A stretch of 64,000 bases of DNA from Pelagihabitans pacificus (GTDB taxonomy: Bacteria > Bacteroidota > Bacteroidia > Flavobacteriales > Flavobacteriaceae). Positions within the stretch are counted from its first letter, which is position 1. The number at the start of each line of letters is the position of its first letter. The stretch spans positions 1-64,000 of the forward strand of contig NZ_VIKU02000002.1 in assembly GCF_009371985.2 (NCBI RefSeq), in the 5' to 3' direction. The notes beneath the pieces were generated by a model, which searched no databases, was not told where the DNA came from, and saw only the letters and a program-made list of their open reading frames with translations. The position numbers were made by a program, and so were the translations under genes. Positions 8,768-17,363 of the stretch are shown piece after piece.

Positions 8768-9691
8768 TTAGTTATCATCTACCGTTTCGGAGGTAGCCTC
8801 GGCTTCCAATACGAAATCCTGTACCGTCTTGTTAGCGGCTACAAGGGTTACCTCCAAAGTGTCGCTCGATACATAGCCGTTCAGTTCCGCCAAGACCTTG
8901 TAAACTCCGGCATCGAGCCCCATGATGGCATAGTTACCGTCTACGTCCGAAAAGGCGGTCGTATTCAGTGTATCACCAGCGATGACCGAAATTTGGGCAC
9001 CTTCCAAAGCCGTGGACATTTCTTCTATTACCTCACTAACGTTCCCGGTCAAGGTACCGGCCGTAGAGAGGTTACTCGCTTTGATAACCGGCTTGAAATT
9101 AAAGCCTTGAATACCCTCTACTTTGTCAATGCTTCCCTTGGCCACGAAAGAACGACTCACATCGAAATCAAGCAGCAGATCGGATGAAAGTCCGCCTGCC
9201 ACGATTAAGCCGGGTTTGATGAATACTTTGATGCCTGTTTGTTCCCCGCTAGGCACTTTTAGGTCAAATATTCTTCCATCGGTCAGGACAACGTTGATTC
9301 CTTTCACATAGACCCGCACTAAGTCATAGGTGCCGGCAGGCACTTCGAGGTCGGCCAGCATCGCAGTGGTGCCATTGGTGAGTTCCAACAGGTTTACGTT
9401 AACATCGGTTTCCATCAGAACTAGGAAGGGGGAACCTTCCTTTATATCGCTATTCATATTGACATCATCGTTGGTAGCCTCCGAGTCCATTTTTTCCGAG
9501 ACCATTCTGGCCTCTATCTTAAAAACGGTCACATTGGCCTCGGCGACCAGATCATAAGGAAAAGGTGCGTCGGTGAGTCGAACCGTCAATCTGCCCATTT
9601 CATCCGTTCCGGTTGCTTCACCATCATCTGAACAATTGATAAAAAGTAGTGTACATGACAAAAAAATTGCATAAACAAGCGTAGTCTTCAT
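8768..9691 (-). CDS. DUF4382-domain lipoprotein with carboxypeptidase-regulatory-like domain
   Basis: 307 aa from MKTTLVYAIFLSCTLLFINC (lipobox Cys20); a start 30 nt upstream is possible but would spoil the signal peptide. Residues about 30-210 match the DUF4382 pattern (GRLTVRLTDAPFPYDLV, then V-F-K-I-E, DLEVPAGTYDLVRVYV, IKVFIKPGLIV, LLLDFDVSRSFV). Residues about 220-300 form a carboxypeptidase-regulatory/CNA-B-like beta sandwich (AGTLTGNVSEV...SDVDGNYAIMGLDAGVYKV). Both domains are common in surface lipoproteins of Bacteroidota and have no known enzyme activity. The transcript ends at the 8714-8739 terminator. Confidence 0.85.
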   Translation of the reverse strand: MKTTLVYAIFLSCTLLFINCSDDGEATGTDEMGRLTVRLTDAPFPYDLVAEANVTVFKIEARMVSEKMDSEATNDDVNMNSDIKEGSPFLVLMETDVNVNLLELTNGTTAMLADLEVPAGTYDLVRVYVKGINVVLTDGRIFDLKVPSGEQTGIKVFIKPGLIVAGGLSSDLLLDFDVSRSFVAKGSIDKVEGIQGFNFKPVIKASNLSTAGTLTGNVSEVIEEMSTALEGAQISVIAGDTLNTTAFSDVDGNYAIMGLDAGVYKVLAELNGYVSSDTLEVTLVAANKTVQDFVLEAEATSETVDDN

Positions 9692-10057
9692 ATTTGGGAT
9701 CTTTAGTTTACGGCAGGGCACGATGTACCCTGCAATCGATTTTATCCTTTGTTAACAATACGGATTCGCGATACCCTACCCTAATTTTATGATTTTCGAT
9801 GAAATGCACTTTCTACTTGAAACAGCTGGCTTTTTTAGAAGATATAAGTGCCAAACCCCGGTGATTGCCAGTATCGGCATTCACCTGCACCGGATTAAGA
9901 GATGATTTAGGAAACTGGCCCATTTAGCGCTATGTCGATCGAACCGCTCACAAAATATCGCAATATCGCCTCTTACATCTTGCGAGATTTCAGGATGATG
10001 TGCCAACATTGTAGTTGTGGTCCTTACAGAGAGTAGTGTCTTCCCGTGATGTTTGTT
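9692..10057. other. Intergenic region, no gene seen
   Basis: 366 bp between two minus-strand genes. I see no ORF with coding character, no strong hairpin and no repeat. It presumably holds the promoter of the DUF4382 lipoprotein. Confidence 0.5.
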
Positions 10058-10906
10058 TTATTCCGAAGCGTTCTCTCCAAACGTATCATTCAATAGGCGT
10101 TTTAAGGCCTCCCATGATTTTTCATCGGCTTCCGCATTATACTCCAAGGGTAAATTAAATTTTTCCCCCAAAGCAGTGGCCTCCTTGCTGGTATAGGCAT
10201 GCTTGGCATTCTCGTAGGCGATGTACTTATAATCCGCTTGAATGCTATCCATTGCTCTGGTGAAGTTGGCAACGGATTCAGGGGAAACGAAGGGATCGGC
10301 CGCACCATTTGCCACCAAGACCTTGGCCTTTAATTTTTCATTCGGCATAATCGGCAATTGTACCCCACTGTGAAAGGCCGCTACCGCATCCAGGTCCTTT
10401 CCGGCATTTGCCATAGTTAAAACCACACTCCCACCGAAACAGTATCCGATAGCGGCGATTTGGTCCATAGCAACGGTAGGATTGTTTTTTAGCACTTCCA
10501 TGGCCGCGTCGAAACGCGCCTGGGCGGCCTCTATATTGCTCATCACCATACCGGAGAATTTTCCGGCATCCTCGGGATGGGCTGCTTGCTTGCCATTTCC
10601 GTACATGTCGACGGCAATGGCGGTATAGCCCAGTTCAGCTAACATATCCGCTCTTTCTCGAACATACTCGTTGTGACCCCACCACTCATGTACCACTAAA
10701 ATACCGGGGCGCTTCCCATCAACATTTTTATCATACACCACATAACCCTTCATTTCGGTAGAATCGGTGCTATAGGTAATTTCCTTTCCTTCCAATAGCG
10801 GCTCCCTTGAAATCGTCTCTTCAGCTGCTTTTTTTTCTTGGGTGTTCTGCTTACAGGCCAAAAATGCGACCAAAAAGATGGAACAAACAACTTTTAACTT
10901 TCCCAT
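10058..10906 (-). CDS. Dienelactone hydrolase family lipoprotein
   Basis: 282 aa. The signal sequence ends FLVAFLAC with the lipobox Cys at 18, so the enzyme is predicted to be anchored on the periplasmic face or outer membrane rather than cytosolic. The alpha/beta-hydrolase core shows the oxyanion region VVHEWWGHNEYV and a Cys nucleophile in GYCFGG (C156), as in true dienelactone hydrolases. The other triad residues are D204 (NGAADPFV) and H236 (ENAKHAYT). Known reaction class: hydrolysis of lactones or esters. The substrate cannot be told from context. It stands alone, with gaps over 300 bp on both sides. Confidence 0.9.
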   Translation of the reverse strand: MGKLKVVCSIFLVAFLACKQNTQEKKAAEETISREPLLEGKEITYSTDSTEMKGYVVYDKNVDGKRPGILVVHEWWGHNEYVRERADMLAELGYTAIAVDMYGNGKQAAHPEDAGKFSGMVMSNIEAAQARFDAAMEVLKNNPTVAMDQIAAIGYCFGGSVVLTMANAGKDLDAVAAFHSGVQLPIMPNEKLKAKVLVANGAADPFVSPESVANFTRAMDSIQADYKYIAYENAKHAYTSKEATALGEKFNLPLEYNAEADEKSWEALKRLLNDTFGENASE

Positions 10907-11219
10907 ACTGACTCTTTCTAATATTAAATTAAAACTAATTTGGATTCAAAAGCTATTGCCGGTGCCCAATGATTGACACCGGATGAACCGTACGTAATTC
11001 TTCACGATACATACGGTTTAACAACCAATGAGCACACAAAGCCGATTTGAAGGTACAAAAAGCAGCTCTAAACGGCAATTTCCCTTTGATCACAAAGACA
11101 TTTTTTTAAATGGCAAAAACGGTTTGCGGCCCGGATTTTCAATCAAGCACTCCCCTGGTCTTTTGAGAGACCAATATCAAACAGACACTCCCTTTAGTAC
11201 ATTCATCATACAGTCTGGA
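10907..11219. other. Intergenic region with a short hairpin
   Basis: 313 bp. The only structure seen is a 7-bp stem (aaccgta ... tacggtt, 10986-11018) without a T-run. No coding signal. Confidence 0.45.
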
Positions 11220-12323
11220 TTACATTTCCAGTATGGGTTTGATTACCTTACCCTCTTCCATATCGGCTACAGCCTCGTTGATGTTATCAAAGGGATAGTA
11301 TTGTACCAGTTCGTCGAACGGAAAACGACCTTGCTGGTACAGCGCTATCAGGCGGGGAATGAATATTTTGACAGTACTGTCTCCTTCCACCACCCCGACC
11401 ACTTTCTTTCCGGTATTGATCAGTTCGTTGGCATCAAACGCATATTCGGTACCCCCTTCCGGGGCCCCTACTACGGCCAGGATGCCTCGATTGGCCAACA
11501 CGTGAAAGGCGGATTCCGCCACTGCCTTGATGCCTGATGCCTCAACGGCATAATCCACTCCCACTCCTGTGAGTTCTTTTATGACCTTAGGAGCATCCTC
11601 CTTCTCGCTGTTCACTAAATGGGTGGCCCCTAGCTTTTCGGCAAGCTCCAAACGGGACGGATTAATATCAACGGCAACAATGGTGGAGCAACCTACATTT
11701 TTAGCCGCCATAATGGCCGAAAGACCCACCGAGCCGACCCCAAAGATGGCGATGCTGGTACCCGCCCGTGGATTTAGGGTGTTCATGACGGTACCAGCCC
11801 CGGTTTGAATACCGCATCCTAGGGGGCCCAATAGTCTTAAATCTACTTCTTTGGTCACCCGCACCGTATTTCGTTCGTGGGCCAACGCGTAGGTTCCAAA
11901 CGACGACTGCTGAAAAAAGGCGCCGTTCAGTTTCTCATCATTCCCTTTAAATATGGCATCGCCGGATGCTTGTCTTTTGTTCATAAAATTGAGCGGTTCC
12001 AATTGAACACAATACGAAGTGTCTCCTTCGCGACAAGGTCTACAGCCTCCGCAAGACCCGAAGGACAGAACGACATGATCTCCCACAGCCAAATCGGTTA
12101 CATGACTTCCCACTTTTTCAACCACCCCGGCTCCTTCGTGGCCCAAGACCACAGGATAGTTGGAGGGCAACTTTCCTGCCTTCACCGAAAGGTCGGTATG
12201 GCACAATCCCGTAGCTACTACCTTAATCAATACTTCGTGGGCCTTGGGATCGTCGATTTCCACTTCTTTAAAAGTAAATTCCTTTTCTTTTGATGCCACC
12301 ACGGCAACTTTTGTTTTTGTCAT
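11220..12323 (-). CDS. Zinc-dependent NAD(P) alcohol dehydrogenase (MDR family)
   Basis: 367 aa from MTKTKVAVVASKEKEF; a longer frame to 12404 would overlap the upstream gene. The catalytic zinc region is GLCHTDLSVKAGK...VLGHEGAGVVEKVG. The structural-zinc loop has four cysteines in CGGCRPCREGDTSYC. The Rossmann motif is GVGSVGLSAIMAAKNVG, with VAVDINPSRLELAEKLGA behind it, which favours NAD(H). The overall pattern resembles aryl-alcohol dehydrogenases of the class-III-like medium-chain family. It oxidises alcohols or reduces aldehydes in the cytosol; the substrate is unknown. It is 40 bp downstream of the peroxiredoxin-like gene, so probably co-transcribed. An AraC-type regulator is divergent to the pair. 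Confidence 0.92.
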   Translation of the reverse strand: MTKTKVAVVASKEKEFTFKEVEIDDPKAHEVLIKVVATGLCHTDLSVKAGKLPSNYPVVLGHEGAGVVEKVGSHVTDLAVGDHVVLSFGSCGGCRPCREGDTSYCVQLEPLNFMNKRQASGDAIFKGNDEKLNGAFFQQSSFGTYALAHERNTVRVTKEVDLRLLGPLGCGIQTGAGTVMNTLNPRAGTSIAIFGVGSVGLSAIMAAKNVGCSTIVAVDINPSRLELAEKLGATHLVNSEKEDAPKVIKELTGVGVDYAVEASGIKAVAESAFHVLANRGILAVVGAPEGGTEYAFDANELINTGKKVVGVVEGDSTVKIFIPRLIALYQQGRFPFDELVQYYPFDNINEAVADMEEGKVIKPILEM

Positions 12324-12363
12324 CGTTCCTAGTTTTATAAATCCGTTAATTTTTTCCGCTTTT

Positions 12364-12876
12364 TTAAGCTTCGCCCCTTGCGGGGTAATCGTGCTCAAGG
12401 ACATAATCGATACCCTTCAAAAGGTTTTCAAATTCGGGTCGTGCAAAGGGCATACTTTGGATGGAAGCGCTGTACAGGGTTTCATCTGGACGTATTAAGA
12501 ACAATCCCGGTTCGATGAAGATTTCAGGCTCCTCCTCCTTTATACCCTTGGAAATATACAAACCCCATTTTCGGGCCTCTTCAATGGGATATTCGTATCC
12601 GATGGGAAGATCCTTCACCTCCCACTCCCTATAAGCGGTTTTTGCCTTCTTCTCCGAATCGGAGCTGATGGCGATAAGATTGATGCCACGTGCGGTAAAC
12701 GCTTCTATTCTATCCTGAAGCTTTTGTAAGTACCTTTTACATACCGGGCAATGTAACCCTCTGTAGAATACCAAGAGCGTGAAATTTTTCGGTGTTTGTT
12801 CCTGGAGCGACCATCGGGTGTCGTTAACCAAATCTAATTCGAGGGTTGGTACGTTTTGTTGCGTTTTTAGTTTCAT
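12364..12876 (-). CDS. Peroxiredoxin-like protein (AhpC/TSA_2 type)
   Basis: 170 aa from MKLKTQQNVPTLELDLV; in-frame ATGs at 12906 and 12921 would add only a non-conserved tail. The thioredoxin fold shows FYRGLHCPVCKRYLQKL, a CPVC active site about 48 residues in, followed by INLIAISSDSEKKAKTAYREW. Peroxiredoxin-like proteins of this family have the resolving Cys beside the first Cys. Role: thiol-dependent reduction of peroxides or disulfides, inferred from the fold. It is the first gene of a two-gene unit with the alcohol dehydrogenase. Confidence 0.88.
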   Translation of the reverse strand: MKLKTQQNVPTLELDLVNDTRWSLQEQTPKNFTLLVFYRGLHCPVCKRYLQKLQDRIEAFTARGINLIAISSDSEKKAKTAYREWEVKDLPIGYEYPIEEARKWGLYISKGIKEEEPEIFIEPGLFLIRPDETLYSASIQSMPFARPEFENLLKGIDYVLEHDYPARGEA

Positions 12877-13277
12877 AGCGTGATTTTTTATCAGTTTTAT
12901 TTGCATGACCGACGAGCTCACAAGTACGCCTAACAGCCCGGCAGAGAGGTCGCGGTCGGCTAAGATGGCTCTGGCTTCTATTTGTCAATATGTGAGGTGG
13001 GAGCCAGCAAAACCCGAACGCTTTTAAAGATTTTGGGCTGGCCAAGGGCAGCCTAGAAATAACCTTAAGTTATTCCCAAAAATAAACTGATGGAGCCCAT
13101 TTCATGTGCTGTATCGCTACAATTAATGCTGTTTACGCTTTTGGTACCGCCGTCCGTGTTGTGGTTTGAATGGGTGAGAAGGTGATTGAAAACCCCGATT
13201 CCATAAAGAGTACCCCTTTTCCGTTTTTACGTAACGAATGAAATCTTACCTTGTCTATTCTAACAGAACCAAAAAAA
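12877..13277. other. Divergent control region between peroxiredoxin/ADH operon and AraC regulator
   Basis: About 400 bp with no gene. It must hold both promoters. A possible -7 motif for the regulator is ttaccttgtc near 13247-13256, a weak fit to TAnnTTTG. No operator repeats were clearly readable. Confidence 0.45.
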
Positions 13278-14252
13278 ATGCTGGAAGTAGCCTATAAAAT
13301 CGATCACACCGATGTTTTGGCCAAGGACATTGCCAATGCCATTGGGCAAGAGTTTAACGCACCAAGATTTGAGACTAAAAATGACCAAATTGAAGCAAGT
13401 GTAGAATTTTATAGACTACACGAGAATCTTTCGATTCAATTAAGTCAATTTCATCAAAATCGACCCGTAGTGGTTAGGCGACTAGGTACGGATAACGATG
13501 ACCTCTTGATTCTGGATTTCCATTTATCCGGTACCGCAAAACTTAATGTCACGGACCATAGAATTGACGATACGGCAAATGGCCTAACCCACGGCGCCTA
13601 TTTTGCAAATGCCAGTGTGGAGTCTTATGCAGAGTTTCCAGCAGGATTTTACAATCAACAATTTCATATTGTATTGGACAAGCACTGGATGGCCAGCTTC
13701 TTTTCCGAAGAAATAAAATCGCTACTGGAAAAGATTGAAAAGGCTACGCCGTTTTTTATGTATGAACGATTGAACAGTAGCATCACCGTTATTTTACTAT
13801 CCATATTCAAATCTAATCGTCAAAGCAGTTTCCGTAAATCATTTCTTCATGGAAAGACATTGCAAATTTTGTCATTATTTTTTGATAAAATTCAGAACCG
13901 TGGGAAACACTTGCAACTTGGGGTTTCAAGTTATAACGATGTTTCGCGTTTGTTTGAACTTATGATTTATGTGGATAAAAATTTGGGTGAAGAGTTGAAA
14001 GTTTCCTTTCTTACTAAAAAAATCGGGTTCAGCGAAAGCAAACTGCAGAATCTATGTAAAGCGGTATACGGCAAAAGCCTGTTAAAAGAAATAACAGAAC
14101 GCAGGATGATAAGGGCATTGGATTTATTCGCCGAGAATGGGGATTCCGTTTCCACTGTGGGGTATAAATTGGGTTATACCAACATGAGCCACTTTTCAAA
14201 AGCATTCAAAAAAATACATGGGTTTTTACCCTCCGAGTATCTCAACAGATAG
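13278..14252 (+). CDS. AraC/XylS family transcriptional regulator
   Basis: 324 aa from ATG 13278 (MLEVAYKIDHTDV); an in-frame TTG at 13251 is possible but less likely. The N-terminal ~220 residues form the sensing half without a recognisable cupin motif. The C-terminal ~100 residues carry two helix-turn-helices: SFLTKKIGFSESKLQNLCKAVYG and the conserved second one SVSTVGYKLGYTNMSHFSKAFKKIHGFLPSEY. It is divergent from the peroxiredoxin/dehydrogenase pair and about 100 bp upstream of the serine-hydrolase operon, so it could control either. Family role: ligand-responsive activator. Confidence 0.92.
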   Translation: MLEVAYKIDHTDVLAKDIANAIGQEFNAPRFETKNDQIEASVEFYRLHENLSIQLSQFHQNRPVVVRRLGTDNDDLLILDFHLSGTAKLNVTDHRIDDTANGLTHGAYFANASVESYAEFPAGFYNQQFHIVLDKHWMASFFSEEIKSLLEKIEKATPFFMYERLNSSITVILLSIFKSNRQSSFRKSFLHGKTLQILSLFFDKIQNRGKHLQLGVSSYNDVSRLFELMIYVDKNLGEELKVSFLTKKIGFSESKLQNLCKAVYGKSLLKEITERRMIRALDLFAENGDSVSTVGYKLGYTNMSHFSKAFKKIHGFLPSEYLNR

Positions 14253-14353
14253 TCGATCCAAAACTTTACATTTTATGGTTTTGGGGCATCGGCTTACGCT
14301 TTTTTAGCGGTGAATTAGTAAGTGAAATTTTATAATTGCAACGAAATTTTGTC

Positions 14354-15853
14354 ATGGACAACAAAAAGATTAAAACGCTAGTAGTAATAGTCGTATCGGT
14401 TCTTGTAAGCTGTTCTATCGAAGCGCAACTAGGTATCGAACATCCAATATATAAACAAGTTTCGAAATTGGATAGCCTTTTGTTCCAAGAGGCCTTTAAT
14501 AAATGTAATACCGATATACTTCATGGTTTAGTTGACCCTGATTTTGAGTTCTATCACGACCAATCAGGTTTTAGCGAGGGAAAAGAGCAGTTCATTAAGG
14601 GCATTCGAAACAATATTTGCGCTCTTGATTACAAACCTCAGAGAAGATTGACCAGTCAAGGTTTTCAGGTCCATCCTTTACTATCTGGAGGAGAAATCTA
14701 CGGTCTTCTGCAAAAGGGTGTTCACGAATTCTATGCCATAGAAGAAAACAAAGAACCTTATCTGACCAACATAGCTGATTTCGCACATTTATGGATTAAA
14801 AAAGATAATGATTGGCTTTTGAAAAGGGTATTGAGCTACAACCACAAGACCCCCGGGCAAATGAAAAATGACATAGATGGAATTATTGAAGAAGCGTCTT
14901 TTTCATTTGAGGTCCTGAGAAAAGAACACCATATTCCAGCAATGGGAGTTGCCATCTTAAAAAACAACAAATTGCAACGTATTGGCGTATACGGGGAATT
15001 GGAGCGCGGAGTAACGGCGCCCTATGATGCCATTTTCAATGTAGCTTCCCTTACCAAGCCCATCGTAACTATGCTCACGTTAAAATTGGTTGAAAATGGT
15101 AACTGGGATTTGGACCAACCTTTATATAACTATTGGACAGACCCAGATGTTGTAGATAACCCAAATAGCAAAAAACTTACTACACGCCACATCCTTTCCC
15201 ATCAATCGGGATTTAAGAATTGGCGGCGTCAAAATAAGTCCGGTCGATTGGAATTCGATTTCGAACCAGGACACGGTTTTCAATACTCTGGAGAAGGGTT
15301 TGAATATTTAAAAAATGCGTTGGAAGCAAAGTTTGACAAGAAACTGAAAGAACTTGCCGATTCTCTTTTGTTTCGACCACTAAAAATGGACGATACGTAT
15401 TTCTACTGGAACGAAACCACTGATGAAAGTCGTTTTGCAAAATGGCACGATAAAGATGGGAAAGTTTATGAAACCTATAAAAACAAGTCAACAAGTGCTG
15501 CAGACGATGTATTGACAACTTTGGAGGACTACGGTCGTTTTGCGGAATACGTTTTGAATGGCGGTGGCCTTTCAAAAGAACTGTTCAATGAGATGGTCGC
15601 GCAACAGAATGGAAAAGAGCACAACATTAAAATGGGTCTGGGCTGGGAAATCCTTCCCAATCTGGAAGATGACCAGTACGCACTATTGCATACCGGTGGG
15701 GATAAGGGCGTAAATACCCTGATTATGCTCTTGCCAAAAACAGGGGAAGGTGTGGTTGTTTTTACTAATTCCGATAATGGTAAAAATGTGTATTTCCCCA
15801 TCATCGAAGAGACGCTGAGCCTTGGAAAGCAAATAACAGGTAAAGCTGAATGA
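14354..15853 (+). CDS. Exported serine hydrolase: SnoaL/DUF4440-like domain fused to beta-lactamase-fold domain
   Basis: 499 aa from ATG 14354 (MDNKKIKTLVV); an in-frame TTG at 14336 also exists. The signal peptide VVIVVSVLVSCSIEAQ could be read as lipoprotein or SPI. Residues about 30-165 look like an NTF2/DUF4440 fold (KLDSLLFQEAFNKCNTDIL...DFEFYHDQSGF...ADFAHLWIKKDNDWLLKRVLSYNH). The beta-lactamase/PBP-like half has all three motifs: SLTK (S232, K235), YSG (about 311) and HTGG (about 446). It is the first gene of a five-gene operon. Family chemistry is acyl-enzyme hydrolysis of peptides or esters; the substrate is unknown. Confidence 0.9.
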   Translation: MDNKKIKTLVVIVVSVLVSCSIEAQLGIEHPIYKQVSKLDSLLFQEAFNKCNTDILHGLVDPDFEFYHDQSGFSEGKEQFIKGIRNNICALDYKPQRRLTSQGFQVHPLLSGGEIYGLLQKGVHEFYAIEENKEPYLTNIADFAHLWIKKDNDWLLKRVLSYNHKTPGQMKNDIDGIIEEASFSFEVLRKEHHIPAMGVAILKNNKLQRIGVYGELERGVTAPYDAIFNVASLTKPIVTMLTLKLVENGNWDLDQPLYNYWTDPDVVDNPNSKKLTTRHILSHQSGFKNWRRQNKSGRLEFDFEPGHGFQYSGEGFEYLKNALEAKFDKKLKELADSLLFRPLKMDDTYFYWNETTDESRFAKWHDKDGKVYETYKNKSTSAADDVLTTLEDYGRFAEYVLNGGGLSKELFNEMVAQQNGKEHNIKMGLGWEILPNLEDDQYALLHTGGDKGVNTLIMLLPKTGEGVVVFTNSDNGKNVYFPIIEETLSLGKQITGKAE

Positions 15854-15860
15854 TAGTTAA

Positions 15861-16460
15861 ATGAAAAATGACCAACGACCTTTATTTGAGGATATAAAAT
15901 CGGGAACCGAGTTCAAACGATGGTATTGGTTGAAAGAAGAGTTGGTAGACATTTGTAAACATTCCAACCTTCCATATTCAGGAGGCAAGTTTGAGCTGCA
16001 AGATAGAATTGCCTACGCTCTTGACAATAATGGTGAATTGCTTCAAAAAACCACGTTAAAAAAGGACTCAAAGTTTGATTGGGCGAAGGCAAACCTAACT
16101 CTAGAGACCATCATAACAGATAATGTCACCTTTGGCCCCAACTTCAGACGGTTTATGAAAGATCATATTGGCAGGAGGTTTTCCTGCCACAGTGATTTTA
16201 TGGATTGGGTAAAGTCTAATTCGGGAAAAACCTTAAAGGATGCTATAGAGCAATGGAAAGTACTTGAGGACCGAAAAAAAAACCCAAATTTTAAGCGTGA
16301 AATCGCCGACCATAATATGTACAACCAATATACCCGGGATTTTTTGAAGGATAACCCTGGGACGACGATAAGGGATGCCAAAAAATATTGGCTGTTAAAA
16401 CGACAGCTTCCCACAGATACTGGATTTATACGCTATGAGCCGAGTGACCTTAAACTATAA
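15861..16460 (+). CDS. SAP-domain / DUF6434-like protein
   Basis: 199 aa, starting 7 bp after the previous stop. Residues about 18-55 resemble a SAP-type helical motif (WYWLKEELVDICKHSNLPYSGGKFELQDRIAYAL). The rest matches the DUF6434 pattern: FDWAKANLTLETIITDNVTFGPNFRRFMKDHIGRRF, then DFMDWVKSNSGKTLKDAIEQW and a repeated NPGTTIRDAKKYW. There is no signal peptide, so it is cytosolic. SAP motifs usually bind DNA. A cytosolic protein embedded among exported hydrolases is unexpected, and its role there is not known. Confidence 0.8.
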   Translation: MKNDQRPLFEDIKSGTEFKRWYWLKEELVDICKHSNLPYSGGKFELQDRIAYALDNNGELLQKTTLKKDSKFDWAKANLTLETIITDNVTFGPNFRRFMKDHIGRRFSCHSDFMDWVKSNSGKTLKDAIEQWKVLEDRKKNPNFKREIADHNMYNQYTRDFLKDNPGTTIRDAKKYWLLKRQLPTDTGFIRYEPSDLKL

Positions 16461-16491
16461 ACATTGATAATCATTAACAGACTGAACCAAT

Positions 16492-17361
16492 ATGACTAAA
16501 CTAACCCAACAGATGCTTTTTTTAGTAGGAGTTTTGCTGGCTCAAACTGCTTTTGCCCAAGATGATGAAAAGATTGAAATCTCCATACTAGGAACCTTTC
16601 ATTTCGACCAATTTCATGATGGTGAAAGTGAAACTAACAACTTTTTTGGCGTCAAAAGACAACGAGAAATAGATACGGTGCTTGAGAAATTGAAAGCCTT
16701 CAACCCGAACCAAATCTATATTGAACGCGAACCGCGATACCAACCCCAAATAGACAGCCTTTATGGGCTTTACAAAACTGACAAACTCAAATTAAATGAA
16801 CTTAAAAATGGTGCAGGCGAGGTGTATCAATTGGCGTTTCGACTGGCAAAAATGCTCGATTTGGAGGCCCCAAAATGTGTGAATCATTACGAAAGCACCT
16901 CGCAAAGCCTGATAAGTTCAGGCAGCAATATTGAAAAGTATCAAAGTGCATTAATCGAGTTTCAGAACCTGGGCAGAAGTGTTGTGGGCAATTTTCTAAA
17001 GGGTGAAGCCGCATTATCGGAAACCCTTTTAAAGATGAACCTGCCTGAGAATATTGCGCTATCCCATCAATTATTGTTCAACATCCCAGCTTATGTACAA
17101 GAGGGTGAATTCGCTTCATATGATACAATTGACGAAGAAACTATCGACAAAAGATATATTGGCGCTGAGTTCATATCCCTTTTTTATGAGCGTAACCTAA
17201 AAATATATTCCAATATCCTTAACACTCCACTTCAGCGTAACGGCCAACGTATTTTGTTTATCACCGGGCAAGTGCACGTAGGTGTGCTTCAAGAATTATT
17301 GGGGAAGAACGATCACTTTGCGGTTATTGAATCTGCTGACCTATTAAAAGACCACCCATAA
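16492..17361 (+). CDS. Exported DUF5694-family protein (TraB/EreA-like fold)
   Basis: 289 aa. The signal peptide ends AQTAFAQ (residue 23). The N-terminal ILGTFHFDQFHDG and C-terminal ILFITGQVHVGVLQELL motifs, plus INxxQIYIERE, are the hallmarks of the DUF5694 group, which is distantly related to the TraB/Tiki and EreA-like hydrolases that use His/Glu residues. Predicted periplasmic. It lies third in the operon: 31 bp from the SAP gene and 2 bp from the next start, so it is almost certainly co-transcribed and coupled. Activity unproven; the hydrolase assignment is inference from the fold. Confidence 0.82.
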   Translation: MTKLTQQMLFLVGVLLAQTAFAQDDEKIEISILGTFHFDQFHDGESETNNFFGVKRQREIDTVLEKLKAFNPNQIYIEREPRYQPQIDSLYGLYKTDKLKLNELKNGAGEVYQLAFRLAKMLDLEAPKCVNHYESTSQSLISSGSNIEKYQSALIEFQNLGRSVVGNFLKGEAALSETLLKMNLPENIALSHQLLFNIPAYVQEGEFASYDTIDEETIDKRYIGAEFISLFYERNLKIYSNILNTPLQRNGQRILFITGQVHVGVLQELLGKNDHFAVIESADLLKDHP

Positions 17362-17363
17362 AA

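Noticed and set aside
11028-11537. 169-codon plus-strand ORF
   Set aside because: Overlaps the alcohol dehydrogenase C-terminus in antisense; composition fits a shadow.
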